A stretch of DNA of 42,685 nt from Pseudomonadota bacterium (GCA_021847605.1 JAJZQN010000033.1:1-42685), one strand, 5' to 3'; counted from the first letter of the stretch, positions 18,453 through 27,626 are shown. Notes: generated by a model not told the origin, from the sequence alone. Program-made: numbers and translations.

Positions 18453-19389
18453 GGCGAAGATCAGGCGTGGTGGCACCGCACGATTGAGCAGCGCAAAGGG
18501 GCGCGCCACCCGTGGCGGTCGCGGCCGCGCGCTCAAGCATAAAAGCTGGGTCGATCGTCTGGTCGATGCCCTGCCGGTCAGCGAAGCGACGCTGCAACGC
18601 ATGGCAAGCTGGGCCATTGTCGGCATTTTCGGCGCGGTGCTGGTCGGCCTCGCCATGATTTTCGGCCTGCCCGCCATCGCCCAGAAACAGGCGGCGGAAA
18701 TTGCCGCCCGCGCCGGGTTCGAAGTGGAAAAGGTCGAGGTGCGCGGCGTCGAGCGGATGGACGAGCTGCCCGTCTATAATATCGCGCTGGGTCAGGTGGA
18801 TCGGTCCATGCTGGCGCTGGACCTGCCGCATGTGCGCGCCGAAATGCTGAAGCTCGGCTGGGTCAAGGATGCGCGCATTTCCCGCCGTTTGCCCGACACG
18901 CTGGTCGTCGACATCGTGGAGCGTGATCCCGTCGCCGTGTGGCAGCATGAGGGGCAATTGCACCTGATCGATGTCGCCGGCGTCGTGCTGCAACCCGTAT
19001 CCGCCAATGCCATGCCGGACCTGCCTCTGGTCGTCGGACCCAATGCCAATCGCCAGACGGCGGGGCTTAACCGCCTGATGGAAAACGCGCCTGCGCTGAA
19101 ACCGATGCTGGCTGGCGCGACATGGGTCGGGAACCGTCGGTGGGACTTGCGCTTTCAGTCCGGTGAAACCCTGTCTCTGCCCGAAGGGGATCGCACGTCG
19201 GCATCCGCGCTGGTGAATTTCGCCCGCATGGATGGCGTCAATCGCCTGCTGGGCCGTGGCATCGTGAAGTTCGACATGCGCGACCCCGACCGTTTCGTCC
19301 TGCGCCTGCCCCAGGGTCAGGTTCAGGAAAAGCCGATGGGTCAGGACGGCGCGGTGAGCGATCTGCCCCGCCGCGAAGAGGAAGGCTAA
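18445..19389 (+). CDS. ftsQ: cell division protein FtsQ
   Basis: A 314-residue bitopic divisome protein. A basic cytoplasmic N-terminus of about 54 residues (many Arg/Lys) precedes one membrane segment (about 55-77). A POTRA-type domain follows (FEVEKVEVRGVERMDELPVYNI, about 90-160), then the FtsQ beta domain with SRRLPDTLVVDIVERDPVAVWQ. The role is assembly of the FtsQBL complex. It overlaps ddl by eight bases and is followed by ftsA after six bases. Confidence 0.93.
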   Translation: MAEAKIRRGGTARLSSAKGRATRGGRGRALKHKSWVDRLVDALPVSEATLQRMASWAIVGIFGAVLVGLAMIFGLPAIAQKQAAEIAARAGFEVEKVEVRGVERMDELPVYNIALGQVDRSMLALDLPHVRAEMLKLGWVKDARISRRLPDTLVVDIVERDPVAVWQHEGQLHLIDVAGVVLQPVSANAMPDLPLVVGPNANRQTAGLNRLMENAPALKPMLAGATWVGNRRWDLRFQSGETLSLPEGDRTSASALVNFARMDGVNRLLGRGIVKFDMRDPDRFVLRLPQGQVQEKPMGQDGAVSDLPRREEEG

Positions 19390-19395
19390 GCACCG

Positions 19396-20682
19396 ATGGC
19401 GCAGCCCAAGGTCGAAAAGCTGATCACCGCGGTCGATATCGGATCGTGGAAAGTGTCTGCGTTGATCGCAGGGCGCACCGACACGGGTGAACTGGCGATT
19501 CTGGGCACCGGACAGCGCGAAAGCCGGGGCGTGCGCCGCGGCTTCATCGCCGACATGGAACGCACCGAACTCGCCGTGCGCGAAACCGTGGAACAGGCCG
19601 AGCGTGTCGCCGGCACCAATATCGAGGATGTGTGGGTCAGCTTTTCGGGCGGCTCTCTGATCAGCGATGTCGTCACGGTCGAACGCGACATGGGCGGCTA
19701 TCGCGTGGAGCAGGCGGACATCGATGACCTGCTGACCACCGGACAGCAGGGCATCGACCCGGATGGCCGCATCGTCCTGCATGCCCAGCCGACCTGTTTC
19801 ACCATCAATGGCAAGGTGCCGGTGAAAAAGCCGATCGGCATGCATGCCGACCTGTTGGGCGTCGATATTCATGTTGTGCTGGCCGATGGCGCGCCGCTCG
19901 CCAATCTCGACCTGTGCGTGCGTGGCGCCTATCTCAACGTCAATTCCATCGTCGCCTCGCCGATTGCGACGGGCCTTGCCTGCCTATCGGAAGAGGAGCG
20001 CGATCTGGGCGTGGCGCTGGTTGAAATGGGGGCGGGGGTGACGAATGTGTCGCTCTATGCCGGTGGCATGCTGGTGGGCCTGCACTCCATCCCGATGGGC
20101 GCGTCGGACGTGACCGACGATATCGCTTCTGCCTTCGGAATCCGCCGCAGTCAGGCGGAACGGATCAAATGCTTCTATGGTTCGGCCATGCAAAATCCTC
20201 GCGATTTCCGCGAGATGATCGAAATTGCGCCGCCCCATGGCGATGTCGCGGTCGCGGGTCAGGCGGCCGGCCCCAATGCGGAAGGGGGCAAGATCACCCG
20301 CGCCGCGCTGGTCGGCGTCATTTGCGAACGGCTCAACATGATCATGACCGAAGTCAATGCGGCGCTGGCCGGCATGGGCTTCAACACGCCGACCGGGCGA
20401 CAGGTCGTGCTGACTGGCGGTGGCGCCGAAATGAAGGGCATTGCCGACTATGCACAGGGCGCACTGGGCCGCGCGGTGCGGATAGGGCGCCCCAGGGGCT
20501 TGTCTGCGCTGCCGGAAGCGCATAGTGGCCCCGCCTTCGCGACTTTGGCCGGATTGGCGCTTTACGGCGCTTCCAACCCGGTTGATCTCCGCGCCATGGC
20601 GCCCGCCGCGCAGACCGTGCATCGTGTCGGTGCGCCGCTCTGGTGGCAGCGGATGATGCGCGCGATGAAGACGAATTATTGA
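19396..20682 (+). CDS. ftsA: cell division protein FtsA
   Basis: A 428-residue actin-like ATPase that tethers FtsZ to the membrane. The phosphate-1 region is ITAVDIGSWKVSALIAG, the phosphate-2 region VALVEMGAGVTNVSLYAGG, and the adenosine motif VLTGGGAEMKGIADYA. The C-terminus (APLWWQRMMRAMKTNY) is a short amphipathic helix of the kind known as the FtsA membrane-targeting sequence. Length is normal. Unlike the earlier junctions, a 108-base AT-rich gap separates it from ftsZ. Confidence 0.95.
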   Translation: MAQPKVEKLITAVDIGSWKVSALIAGRTDTGELAILGTGQRESRGVRRGFIADMERTELAVRETVEQAERVAGTNIEDVWVSFSGGSLISDVVTVERDMGGYRVEQADIDDLLTTGQQGIDPDGRIVLHAQPTCFTINGKVPVKKPIGMHADLLGVDIHVVLADGAPLANLDLCVRGAYLNVNSIVASPIATGLACLSEEERDLGVALVEMGAGVTNVSLYAGGMLVGLHSIPMGASDVTDDIASAFGIRRSQAERIKCFYGSAMQNPRDFREMIEIAPPHGDVAVAGQAAGPNAEGGKITRAALVGVICERLNMIMTEVNAALAGMGFNTPTGRQVVLTGGGAEMKGIADYAQGALGRAVRIGRPRGLSALPEAHSGPAFATLAGLALYGASNPVDLRAMAPAAQTVHRVGAPLWWQRMMRAMKTNY

Positions 20683-20790
20683 AGTTAATGGGATCAGGAC
20701 GAAAATAGCAGGTGAAAAACCCTATTTTCTGGTGTTAATATTTGATGACGATTGTCGCTTCCTGACGAGGAAGCTGAGGGAGCAGTAATT
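20683..20790 (+). promoter_or_regulatory. AT-rich ftsA-ftsZ spacer with an 8-bp dyad; probable ftsZ promoter region
   Basis: GAAAATAG (20701-20708) and CTATTTTC (20722-20729) are perfect inverted repeats, 21 bases centre to centre. TTAAT occurs at 20685 and 20735. The ftsZ ribosome site GAGGGAG (20777-20783) ends seven bases before ATG 20791. This is visibly less GC-rich than its surroundings. A promoter here is inferred; -35/-10 boxes are not clear. Confidence 0.5.
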
Positions 20791-22230
20791 ATGAGCATTG
20801 AGATCAGCCCGCCCCATGTGGACGAACTGAAGCCGCGCATCGCGGTGATCGGCGTCGGCGGCGCAGGCGGCAATGCCATCGCCAACATGATCGCCGCCTC
20901 GGTCGAGGGTGTGGACTTCATCGTCGCCAACACCGACGCGCAGGCGCTCAACAGCTCGCCGGCCGAACGCCGCATCCAGCTTGGCCCGCAAATCACCGAA
21001 GGTCTGGGCGCCGGGTCGCGGCCTGAAATCGGCAAGGCTGCGGCCGAAGAAACCATCGCATCGGTCGAGGACGCGCTGAACGGCGCGCATATGTGCTTCA
21101 TCACCGCAGGCATGGGCGGCGGCACCGGCACCGGCGCGGCCCCCGTCATCGCCAAGGCTGCGCGTGATCGCGGCATCCTGACTGTCGGCGTCGTGACCAA
21201 GCCTTTCACCTTCGAAGGCAATCGCCGCATGAAGTCGGCGGAAAGCGGCATCGAAGAACTTCAGAAGCATGTCGATACGCTGATCGTCATTCCGAACCAG
21301 AATCTGTTCCTGATCGCCAACCCGAACACGACCTTCAAGGAAGCGTTCCAGATGGCGGACGAAGTGCTGCAACAGGGCGTTCGCAGCATCACCGACCTCA
21401 TGATCATGCCCGGCCTCATCAACCTCGACTTTGCCGACGTGCGTTCGGTGATGGGCGAAATGGGCAAGGCGATGATGGGCACCGGCGAAGCCGAAGGCGA
21501 CGGCCGCGCGCTTCAGGCCGCTGAAAAGGCGATCGCCAACCCGCTGCTCGACGGTGTGTCGATGCGCGGTGCAAAGGGTGTGATCGTCTCGATCGTCGGT
21601 GGCGACGACATGCGCCTGATGGAAGTGGACGAAGCCGCCAACCATATCCGCGAACTGGTGGACCCGGACGCGAACATCATCTGGGGTTCGGCTTTCAACG
21701 ACGGCCTCAATGGCAAGATCCGCGTGTCGGTGGTCGCCACCGGCATCGAAGCCGAAGCAGGCGGCAATGCCGCGCCGCTGACCCAGCCGTTCAGCTTTGC
21801 GAGCCGCCCGGCCGTGTCCGTGCCGCAGCAGGCAGCCCGTCCGGCCGCTCCGGCACCCGCGCCGCAGGCTGCTCAGCCCACGCCGCCGGCTCAGCCCGAA
21901 ACGCTGGAACTCGACGTTCCCGCCGCGCCTGCGCCCGCTCCGGTGGAAGTACCGGCCGCTACGCCCGCACCGTTCAACCCGCCGCGTCCCGCCGCCGTCT
22001 TCTCCGACGAAGACCCGGAAGAGGATGAACTGATCCTGGGCGCCGACAGCGCCGAAACCCCGGCTGCACCCGCACCGGCTCAGCCTGCCCCGCGCGTCGC
22101 ATCGGGCGGCACGCTGTTCGAACGTATGGCCGGCCTGACCCGTGGTTCTGAAAAGGCGCCGGGTAGCAGCGACGAAGGGACGCCGGGCGTCGACATTCCC
22201 CGCTTCCTGAACCGCCAGAGCAACCAGTAA
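20791..22230 (+). CDS. ftsZ: cell division protein FtsZ
   Basis: A 479-residue tubulin-like GTPase that forms the division ring. [18 protein letters not shown] near the start binds GTP, and the tubulin signature GGGTGTG is at residues 109-115, followed by [12 protein letters not shown]. After the GTPase core (about residue 330) comes a Pro/Ala-rich linker of about 130 residues and the conserved C-terminal peptide DIPRFLNRQ that binds FtsA and other partners. The ATG at 20791 follows GAGGGAG; an upstream in-frame TTG at 20752 is not needed. The long linker is usual for alphaproteobacteria. A strong hairpin follows the stop. Confidence 0.97.
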   Translation: MSIEISPPHVDELKPRIAVIGVGGAGGNAIANMIAASVEGVDFIVANTDAQALNSSPAERRIQLGPQITEGLGAGSRPEIGKAAAEETIASVEDALNGAHMCFITAGMGGGTGTGAAPVIAKAARDRGILTVGVVTKPFTFEGNRRMKSAESGIEELQKHVDTLIVIPNQNLFLIANPNTTFKEAFQMADEVLQQGVRSITDLMIMPGLINLDFADVRSVMGEMGKAMMGTGEAEGDGRALQAAEKAIANPLLDGVSMRGAKGVIVSIVGGDDMRLMEVDEAANHIRELVDPDANIIWGSAFNDGLNGKIRVSVVATGIEAEAGGNAAPLTQPFSFASRPAVSVPQQAARPAAPAPAPQAAQPTPPAQPETLELDVPAAPAPAPVEVPAATPAPFNPPRPAAVFSDEDPEEDELILGADSAETPAAPAPAQPAPRVASGGTLFERMAGLTRGSEKAPGSSDEGTPGVDIPRFLNRQSNQ

Positions 22231-22250
22231 TAGGCAACCAGTAAAAGATG

Positions 22251-22272
22251 GGCGGGGCGTTTGCGCCCCGCC
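22251..22272 (+). terminator. GC-rich hairpin after ftsZ
   Basis: GGCGGGGCG (22251-22259) pairs perfectly with CGCCCCGCC (22264-22272) around TTTG. No T-run follows, so it may stabilise the 3' end or stop transcription by another mechanism rather than be a classical intrinsic terminator. Confidence 0.5.
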
Positions 22273-22354
22273 TGCCGCCCCGATCGGGCCGCCCGCCGTG
22301 CTTTGTCGAACGGGCAATTTCCCATTCATGATATGATCGGTTAAGGCGCTCTTC

Positions 22355-24202
22355 GTGAAACGCGCTCCTTGGATTCTCGCTTCCCTGCTGCTCGCCGGGA
22401 CAGCCCACGCCCAGACCGATCAATCCCAGCTTGTCCGGCCCCAGGGCGCGGCCGACCTTAACAGCCATCTGGCGCGTCTGGCGTCCAATCCGCGCGATGT
22501 CAGCGCGTTGATCGGCGCTGGTGAAGCGGCGCTGGCGCTGGACGATCCCCGCGCTGCCGCCGGTTTCTTTGCCCGCGCCGATGCGATCGAAAGCGGCAAT
22601 GGCCGGATCAAGGCGGGGCTTGCCCGCGTGATGCTGAAACTCGACAATCCGACCGAAGCGTTGCGCCTGTTCGATCAGGCCGGGCGGCTGGGCTATCCCG
22701 ATACGACCATATTGTCGGACCGTGCGCTGGCCCGTGACGTGACCGGCGATCAGGCGGGCGCGCAACGCGACTATCAGGCCGCGCTCAAGCTGACGCCGGA
22801 TGATGCCGACCTGCGCCGCCGCTATGCCGCCTCGCTTGGCATATCGGGGCAGGTGGCCGCCGCCGACAATGTGCTGCAACCCCTGCTGTACAAGAGCGAC
22901 CGTGCGGCATGGCGTTATCGCGCCTTCATCTATGCGATGAACAACAAGCAGGCGGATGCCAAGAAGATCGCGGATCAGACTTTGCCCGCGCCTCTGGCGG
23001 CCGCCATCGTCCCCTATATGCAGAAAATGCCCTATCTGACCGCCGCACAAAAAGCGGTGGCGCTGCATTTCGGGCGCTTCCCGCAGCAGATCGGAACCAG
23101 CATCGCAGCGATCACGCCGACCCCGGCCGCGCCCGGCTTCACCCCCACGCCGCAGGTCGCGAGCAACGCCACAAAGCTGGCCGAGGCGGAACAGGTGCAG
23201 GAGGATAAGGGCAGCAAGCGTAGCCGTTCGAGCCGCCGCCGCGATCGTCGCCCAGCGACGCAGATGGCACAGGCCGACACGAAGCCGCCCGTCGCCGCAA
23301 AGGCCGCGCCCACTCCGACGCCTGCGCCGACCCCGACCCCGACACCAACGCCCGCGCCGACCCCGGCTCCTGCGCCATCCCCTGTTCAGCCCCAGCGCAG
23401 CGCCGCCGCGCCGGTACAGCCTGCCGCTTCGCAGCCTCAAAATCAGTCTCAGCCTCAGGTCTCTTCCTCTCAGGTGCAGGGGCCGCCGTCGCCCGGTTTC
23501 GATTCCATCGATCAAAAGGCCCAGACACCGGCACCGACACCAACTCCGGCACCGGCCTCGCCATCGTCCGCCACCGCGCTGGCCCGGACAGAAGCCACGC
23601 CACCGCCTGCTGCCACCACGCCATCGCCAACCGCCCCGGCATCCCCGCCGCCCATGGTGGCGCCAGTCGTGCCGGTCGCGCCGTCGCCCAATCCTGAATC
23701 GACCCGTTCGCTGGCGGACATCATCCGCGCCATCGACGTGCCCGATACCGAACGTCAGGCCAGCGTAGCCGCCGTCGATCTGGCAGAAATCGCCAAGATG
23801 CAGGAGGCGCGTCGTCTGGAACGACAGGCCGCCGCCGACAAGGCCAAGAAGGCCGCGACCGCCAAGGCAAAGGCGGAAGCCGATGCCAAGGCGAAGAAGG
23901 AAGCCGAGGAAAAGAAGCGCCTGGCCGACAACCCCTCGCGCAACTGGCTTCAGGTTGGCGTGGGGCAGAGCAAGTCCGCGCTGGGCTTCACCATGAAGGG
24001 GCTGCGCAAGAAATATAGCAGCCTCGCCCCGCAGGACGCATGGAGCGCAAGCTGGAGCCGCACCAATCGCCTGCTGGTCGGTCCTTTCTCCAGCTTCACC
24101 CGCGCCAAGGAACTGGAAACCAAGCTGAAGGCGGCGGGCGCCGACGTCTTTGCGTGGAAAAGTGACGCGGGAGAGGTAGTAGAAAAACTGCCGGGCGGGT
24201 AA
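22355..24202 (+). CDS. exported SPOR-domain protein with TPR-like N-terminus
   Basis: This 615-residue protein starts with GTG at 22355 and has a signal peptide (MKRAPWILASLLLAGTAHA, cleavage after residue 19). Residues about 30-230 are helical, TPR-like repeats (GAGEAALALDDPRAAAGFFARAD; LFDQAGRLGYPDT). A long Pro/Thr/Ala/Gln-rich linker (about 310-460) is followed by a Lys/Ala/Glu-rich coiled segment (about 475-525). The last 80 residues have the SPOR pattern (LQVGVGQSKSALGFTMKGL; RLLVGPFSSFTRAKELETKL; GADVFAW). SPOR domains bind glycan strands lacking stem peptides at division septa, so a septal role is likely, and the site directly after ftsZ agrees. The exact equivalent of a named protein (DedD, FtsN) is not established; it lacks a membrane anchor. 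Confidence 0.8.
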   Translation: MKRAPWILASLLLAGTAHAQTDQSQLVRPQGAADLNSHLARLASNPRDVSALIGAGEAALALDDPRAAAGFFARADAIESGNGRIKAGLARVMLKLDNPTEALRLFDQAGRLGYPDTTILSDRALARDVTGDQAGAQRDYQAALKLTPDDADLRRRYAASLGISGQVAAADNVLQPLLYKSDRAAWRYRAFIYAMNNKQADAKKIADQTLPAPLAAAIVPYMQKMPYLTAAQKAVALHFGRFPQQIGTSIAAITPTPAAPGFTPTPQVASNATKLAEAEQVQEDKGSKRSRSSRRRDRRPATQMAQADTKPPVAAKAAPTPTPAPTPTPTPTPAPTPAPAPSPVQPQRSAAAPVQPAASQPQNQSQPQVSSSQVQGPPSPGFDSIDQKAQTPAPTPTPAPASPSSATALARTEATPPPAATTPSPTAPASPPPMVAPVVPVAPSPNPESTRSLADIIRAIDVPDTERQASVAAVDLAEIAKMQEARRLERQAAADKAKKAATAKAKAEADAKAKKEAEEKKRLADNPSRNWLQVGVGQSKSALGFTMKGLRKKYSSLAPQDAWSASWSRTNRLLVGPFSSFTRAKELETKLKAAGADVFAWKSDAGEVVEKLPGG

Positions 24203-24212
24203 GGGGGCGGGC

Positions 24213-25367
24213 ATGACCAGCCTCGCCACCTATGCCTGCCATCCCGCCGCCAGCAAGGGGCGGCTGTACGACGAACCGGGTGGCGAGGTGCGCGGCCCGC
24301 GCGACACGTTCCAGCGCGACCGTGACCGCATCATCCACAGCATCGCCTTCCGCCGTCTGCGCCACAAGACGCAGGTGTTCGTGTCGCCCGACGGTGACCA
24401 TTATCGCGTCCGCCTGACCCACAGTCTGGAGGTGGCGCAGATCGGCCGCACCATCGCCCGCACGCTCGCCCTCAACGAGGATCTGACCGAGGCGCTGTGT
24501 CTGGCGCATGACATCGGCCATCCGCCGTTCGGCCATGCGGGCGAGGATGCGCTGGAGGCAGCGCTCGACGATCATGGCGGCTTCGATCATAACGCGCATA
24601 CGCTGCGCACGCTGATGCTGCTGGAAAGTCCTTATCCGCGCTTTCGTGGCCTCAATCTGAGCTGGGAAATGCTAGAGGGGCTGGCCAAGCATAATGGGCC
24701 GGTGACAAATCCCGGCTGGGCGATGCGTGAACTGGACGCGCTGCTGCCGCTCGACCTCAACAGCCATGCCTCGCTGGAGGCGCAGCTGGCGGCGATTGCC
24801 GATGACATCGCCTATGATAATCACGACATTGACGACGGTCTGCGCGCCGGGTTGCTGACGCTGGATCAATTGCTGGACGTGCCGCTGGTGCGGACCTGCT
24901 GGGACCGGGTGATCGCCCGCTATCCCGACGTCGCGCACGACCGATTGCTGCGGGAACTGGTGCGCGAACAGATTGGCGTCATGGCAAATGATCTGATCGA
25001 TTCCACCCGCGCCAATATCGCCGCGTCGGGTGTGGAGACGGTCGCCGATGTCCGTGCGCTCGGTCGCACGCTCGTCGCCTTCTCGCCCGAACTGGCGCAG
25101 CAGGAACGCGACCTCAAACGGTTCATGTACGCGACCCTCTATCACCATCCCGATCAACTGGCGGCCGCGGATCGCGCGCGTCTGATCGTCACCGACCTAT
25201 TCCGCGCCTATCAGGCCGACCCCGCGCTGATGCCGCCGGAATGGCGCGACGAATGCGCGTTGGACGAGCCGGTGCGCAGCCGCCACATCGCCGACTTCAT
25301 CGCCGGCATGACCGACCGCTATGCCGAGCGTCGCCATGCTGAAATCTTTGGCAAGGTCGCCGCGTAA
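24213..25367 (+). CDS. dgt: deoxyguanosinetriphosphate triphosphohydrolase-like protein
   Basis: A 384-residue HD-domain dNTPase that releases triphosphate from dNTPs. Metal ligands are visible as H70 in RLTHSLEVAQIGR, H99-D100 in CLAHDIGHPPFGHAGEDAL, and a later Asp in AAIADDIAYDNHDIDDG. The N-terminal RGPRDTFQRDRDRIIHSIAFRRL and the KTQVF motif are typical of this family. It begins ten bases after the SPOR gene and is probably in the same transcript. It belongs to the shorter Dgt-like class, so preference for dGTP is not certain. Confidence 0.9.
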   Translation: MTSLATYACHPAASKGRLYDEPGGEVRGPRDTFQRDRDRIIHSIAFRRLRHKTQVFVSPDGDHYRVRLTHSLEVAQIGRTIARTLALNEDLTEALCLAHDIGHPPFGHAGEDALEAALDDHGGFDHNAHTLRTLMLLESPYPRFRGLNLSWEMLEGLAKHNGPVTNPGWAMRELDALLPLDLNSHASLEAQLAAIADDIAYDNHDIDDGLRAGLLTLDQLLDVPLVRTCWDRVIARYPDVAHDRLLRELVREQIGVMANDLIDSTRANIAASGVETVADVRALGRTLVAFSPELAQQERDLKRFMYATLYHHPDQLAAADRARLIVTDLFRAYQADPALMPPEWRDECALDEPVRSRHIADFIAGMTDRYAERRHAEIFGKVAA

Positions 25368-25433
25368 AGCGCGAAACGATCCGTTCGGGGGCTGGCGCTT
25401 GTGGCGGAAGCGCCGCGCCGATACCCCCAGCCC

Positions 25434-25727
25434 ATGACACTTCATCCCCAGATTGCGGCCTTTGCCGCCCAACTCGACGATCTGACCCGGCTGTTGCGGG
25501 GGCAGGGCGACCGCCTTTGGTCGGACCGGATCGACCTGATCCACCGCGCTGTCGCGGATTCCAATTATAATGGGGTCGAGCGCTTTCTGGCGCTTTTCGA
25601 CGGGGAGGATAGTTTCGCCGACCTCACTCTCGCCGATGCGGATGCGCAATCGGCGCTCGTCACCTGCCGCGCTGCCGCCCGCGCCATGGCGCAACGTCTG
25701 GCGAAAGAAGAGCAAGCGGGCGATTGA
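25434..25727 (+). CDS. small protein of unknown function (possibly DUF6966-like)
   Basis: A 97-residue soluble protein. The pattern LDDLTRLLRGQGDRLWSDRI followed by HRAVADSNYNGVERFLALFDGEDSFADLTL resembles DUF6966-type proteins, but I am not sure. The last 25 residues form an Ala/Arg-rich helix. The ATG at 25434 is preferred; an in-frame GTG at 25401 would add 11 residues. It lies between dgt and the glycine riboswitch and is probably the last gene of the dgt transcript. Confidence 0.6.
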   Translation: MTLHPQIAAFAAQLDDLTRLLRGQGDRLWSDRIDLIHRAVADSNYNGVERFLALFDGEDSFADLTLADADAQSALVTCRAAARAMAQRLAKEEQAGD

Positions 25728-25791
25728 CGCGGCGCGTCGATTGGGCAATGCGGGATTCGTCTCCGGCGGCGAAGATTCGCGGTCCGGGCAC

Positions 25792-25879
25792 GATGCGGGA
25801 GAGCATGGGAAGCCTTTCAGGCAGACCCGTCGCCGAAGGAGCAACCGCCCCGGAATCTCTCAGGCCAAAGGACCGCATC
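25792..25879 (+). promoter_or_regulatory. glycine riboswitch, aptamer 1
   Basis: The closing stem GATGCGG (25792-25798) pairs with CCGCATC (25873-25879). Inside lie the conserved blocks GGGAGAGC, CGCCGAAGGAGCAA and AATCTCTCAGGCCAAAGGAC of the glycine aptamer. It precedes the glycine cleavage genes directly. Confidence 0.95.
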
Positions 25880-25889
25880 GCGCGATAGG

Positions 25890-25990
25890 CACTCTGGAAA
25901 GCGGACGGATTTCCGTCCCACCGAAGGGGTAAGCCATGTGGCCGCAAGGCCGCTGGTCAAAGCTCTCAGGTTCCGTGACAGAGGGGGTGG
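25890..25990 (+). promoter_or_regulatory. glycine riboswitch, aptamer 2
   Basis: A second aptamer starts ten bases after the first. It has CTCTGGAAAG, CACCGAAGGGGTAAGC and CAAAGCTCTCAGGTTCCGTGA, closed by TCTG/CAGA. Tandem glycine aptamers upstream of gcvT normally switch on expression when glycine is abundant. A small hairpin (CGGGC/GCCCG, 26002-26016) between it and gcvT may belong to the expression platform. Confidence 0.95.
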
Positions 25991-26057
25991 CAAGTTGATT
26001 CCGGGCTGGTCGGCCCGCGTCATCCTGTCGCCACATCTTATCACGGAAAGGCCGAGC

Positions 26058-27221
26058 ATGACCGGCAAGGACGACGTCGCCCATATGGAAGAAGAATTGC
26101 CGCTGGGCGAACTGCCGCTGGATGCATGGCATCGTGGCAAGGGCGCGCGGATGGTCGGCTTTGCCGGCTATCATATGCCGATCCAGTATGAAGGCATCAT
26201 GGCCGAACATAGCTGGACCCGCGAACATGCCGGCCTGTTCGACGTCAGCCATATGGGCCAGCTCAGCTTTTCCGACGAAGCGCAAGGGCAGGCGGTGGAC
26301 GCCGCCCTCGAACTTCTGCTGCCCAGCGACATCAAGGGGCTGAAACCTTTCCGTCAGCGTTATTCGATGCTGCTTGATCAGGACGGGGGCATCCTCGACG
26401 ACCTGATGGTGTCGCGCCCCGGTGACGGCGCTTTCGACGGCGCGGCCATCTATATGGTCGTCAACGGCGCGACCAAATATGACGATATCGGCTGGATGAT
26501 CGAACATCTGCCCGACGACGTCACCATGAACCATATGGAAGATCAGGCGCTGCTGGCGCTTCAGGGACCCGAAGCTGGCGAAGCGCTCGCCACGCTGATC
26601 CCCGGCACCGCCGACCTTATCTTCATGCAGTCGGGCCTGTTCGACTGGCAGGGGGCGCCGCTGTGGATCAGCCGTTCGGGCTATACCGGCGAGGATGGCT
26701 TTGAAATCAGCGTGCCGGGCGATGCCGTCGTCGCCCTGGCCGATGCGCTGTGCGCCTTGCCACAGGTGAAGCCCATCGGCCTTGGCGCGCGCGATTCGCT
26801 GCGTCTGGAGGCGGGGCTGCCGCTCTATGGCCATGACCTGTCGCCTGCCGTATCGACCATCGGCGCCGATCTGGGCTTCGCCATTCAAAAGCGTCGGCGC
26901 GAAGAGGGCGGCTTTATCGGCCATGCCCGCGTCATGAAGGAACTGGCCGATGGTCCCGGCGCCAAGCGCGTCGGCATCGCCATCGAAGGGCGCCTGCCTG
27001 CCCGCGAAGGCGCTCCGATTTTCGCCAACGGCATTCAGACCGGCGAAGTCACGTCGGGCGGTTTCGCGCCCAGCGTCGGCGCGCCGATCGCCATGGGCTG
27101 GGTCAGCCTGCCCGACAGCGCCATCGGCACCGCACTGGAAATCGAGGTGCGCGGCAAGCGTATCGCGGCGACCGTTGCGCCCATGCCGTTCGTGCCGCAC
27201 CGTTACCGCCGCAAGGCCTGA
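26058..27221 (+). CDS. gcvT: glycine cleavage system T protein (aminomethyltransferase)
   Basis: A 387-residue protein that transfers the methylene group from the aminomethyl-lipoyl arm of GcvH to tetrahydrofolate, releasing ammonia. GARMVGFAGYHMPIQYEGIMAEH, HAGLFDVSHMGQL, FRQRYSMLLDQDGGILDDLMV, SRSGYTGEDGFEI and LGARDSLRLEAGLPLYGHDL are family motifs; the C-terminal barrel includes TSGGFAPSVGAPIAMGWV. ATG 26058 follows GGAAAGG at a good distance; ATG 26085 is an alternative. It is the first gene after the riboswitch, with gcvH 24 bases on. Confidence 0.95.
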   Translation: MTGKDDVAHMEEELPLGELPLDAWHRGKGARMVGFAGYHMPIQYEGIMAEHSWTREHAGLFDVSHMGQLSFSDEAQGQAVDAALELLLPSDIKGLKPFRQRYSMLLDQDGGILDDLMVSRPGDGAFDGAAIYMVVNGATKYDDIGWMIEHLPDDVTMNHMEDQALLALQGPEAGEALATLIPGTADLIFMQSGLFDWQGAPLWISRSGYTGEDGFEISVPGDAVVALADALCALPQVKPIGLGARDSLRLEAGLPLYGHDLSPAVSTIGADLGFAIQKRRREEGGFIGHARVMKELADGPGAKRVGIAIEGRLPAREGAPIFANGIQTGEVTSGGFAPSVGAPIAMGWVSLPDSAIGTALEIEVRGKRIAATVAPMPFVPHRYRRKA

Positions 27222-27245
27222 TTCGCATTTCCGAGGGGAGTTATT

Positions 27246-27617
27246 ATGAGCCGTTATTTCACCGACGAACATGAATGGATCGACGTTGACGGTGACATCG
27301 CCACCGTCGGCATCACCGATTATGCACAGGAACAGTTGGGCGACATCGTGTTCGTCGAACTGCCTGACGAAGGCGCCACCTTCGAAAAGGGCGACGACGC
27401 CGCTGTCGTCGAATCCGTCAAGGCCGCGTCCGACGTCTATGCCCCGATTTCGGGCGAAGTCGTCGAATCCAACGGCGCGCTGGAGGACGAGCCTGCGCTG
27501 GTCAACAGCGATGCCGAGGAAGATGGCTGGTTCTTCAAGCTGCGCATCGCCGATGCCAGCGAGCTGGAAGGCCTGATGACCGAGTCCGCCTACAAGAAGT
27601 TTGTGGCCTCGCTTTAA
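27246..27617 (+). CDS. gcvH: glycine cleavage system H protein (lipoyl carrier)
   Basis: A 123-residue lipoyl-domain protein that shuttles the aminomethyl intermediate between P, T and L proteins. The lipoylation site is K59 in [19 protein letters not shown]. The N-terminal FTDEHEWI and [19 protein letters not shown] are typical. Length is usual. A strong ribosome site (GAGGGGAG) precedes the ATG. It is followed by an inverted repeat pair before gcvPA. Confidence 0.97.
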   Translation: MSRYFTDEHEWIDVDGDIATVGITDYAQEQLGDIVFVELPDEGATFEKGDDAAVVESVKAASDVYAPISGEVVESNGALEDEPALVNSDAEEDGWFFKLRIADASELEGLMTESAYKKFVASL

Positions 27618-27626
27618 TCTTATCAT

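Noticed and set aside
23300..23400. Short periodic repeats resembling a CRISPR or minisatellite
   Set aside because: They are Pro/Thr codons in the linker of the SPOR protein, in frame, without spacers.
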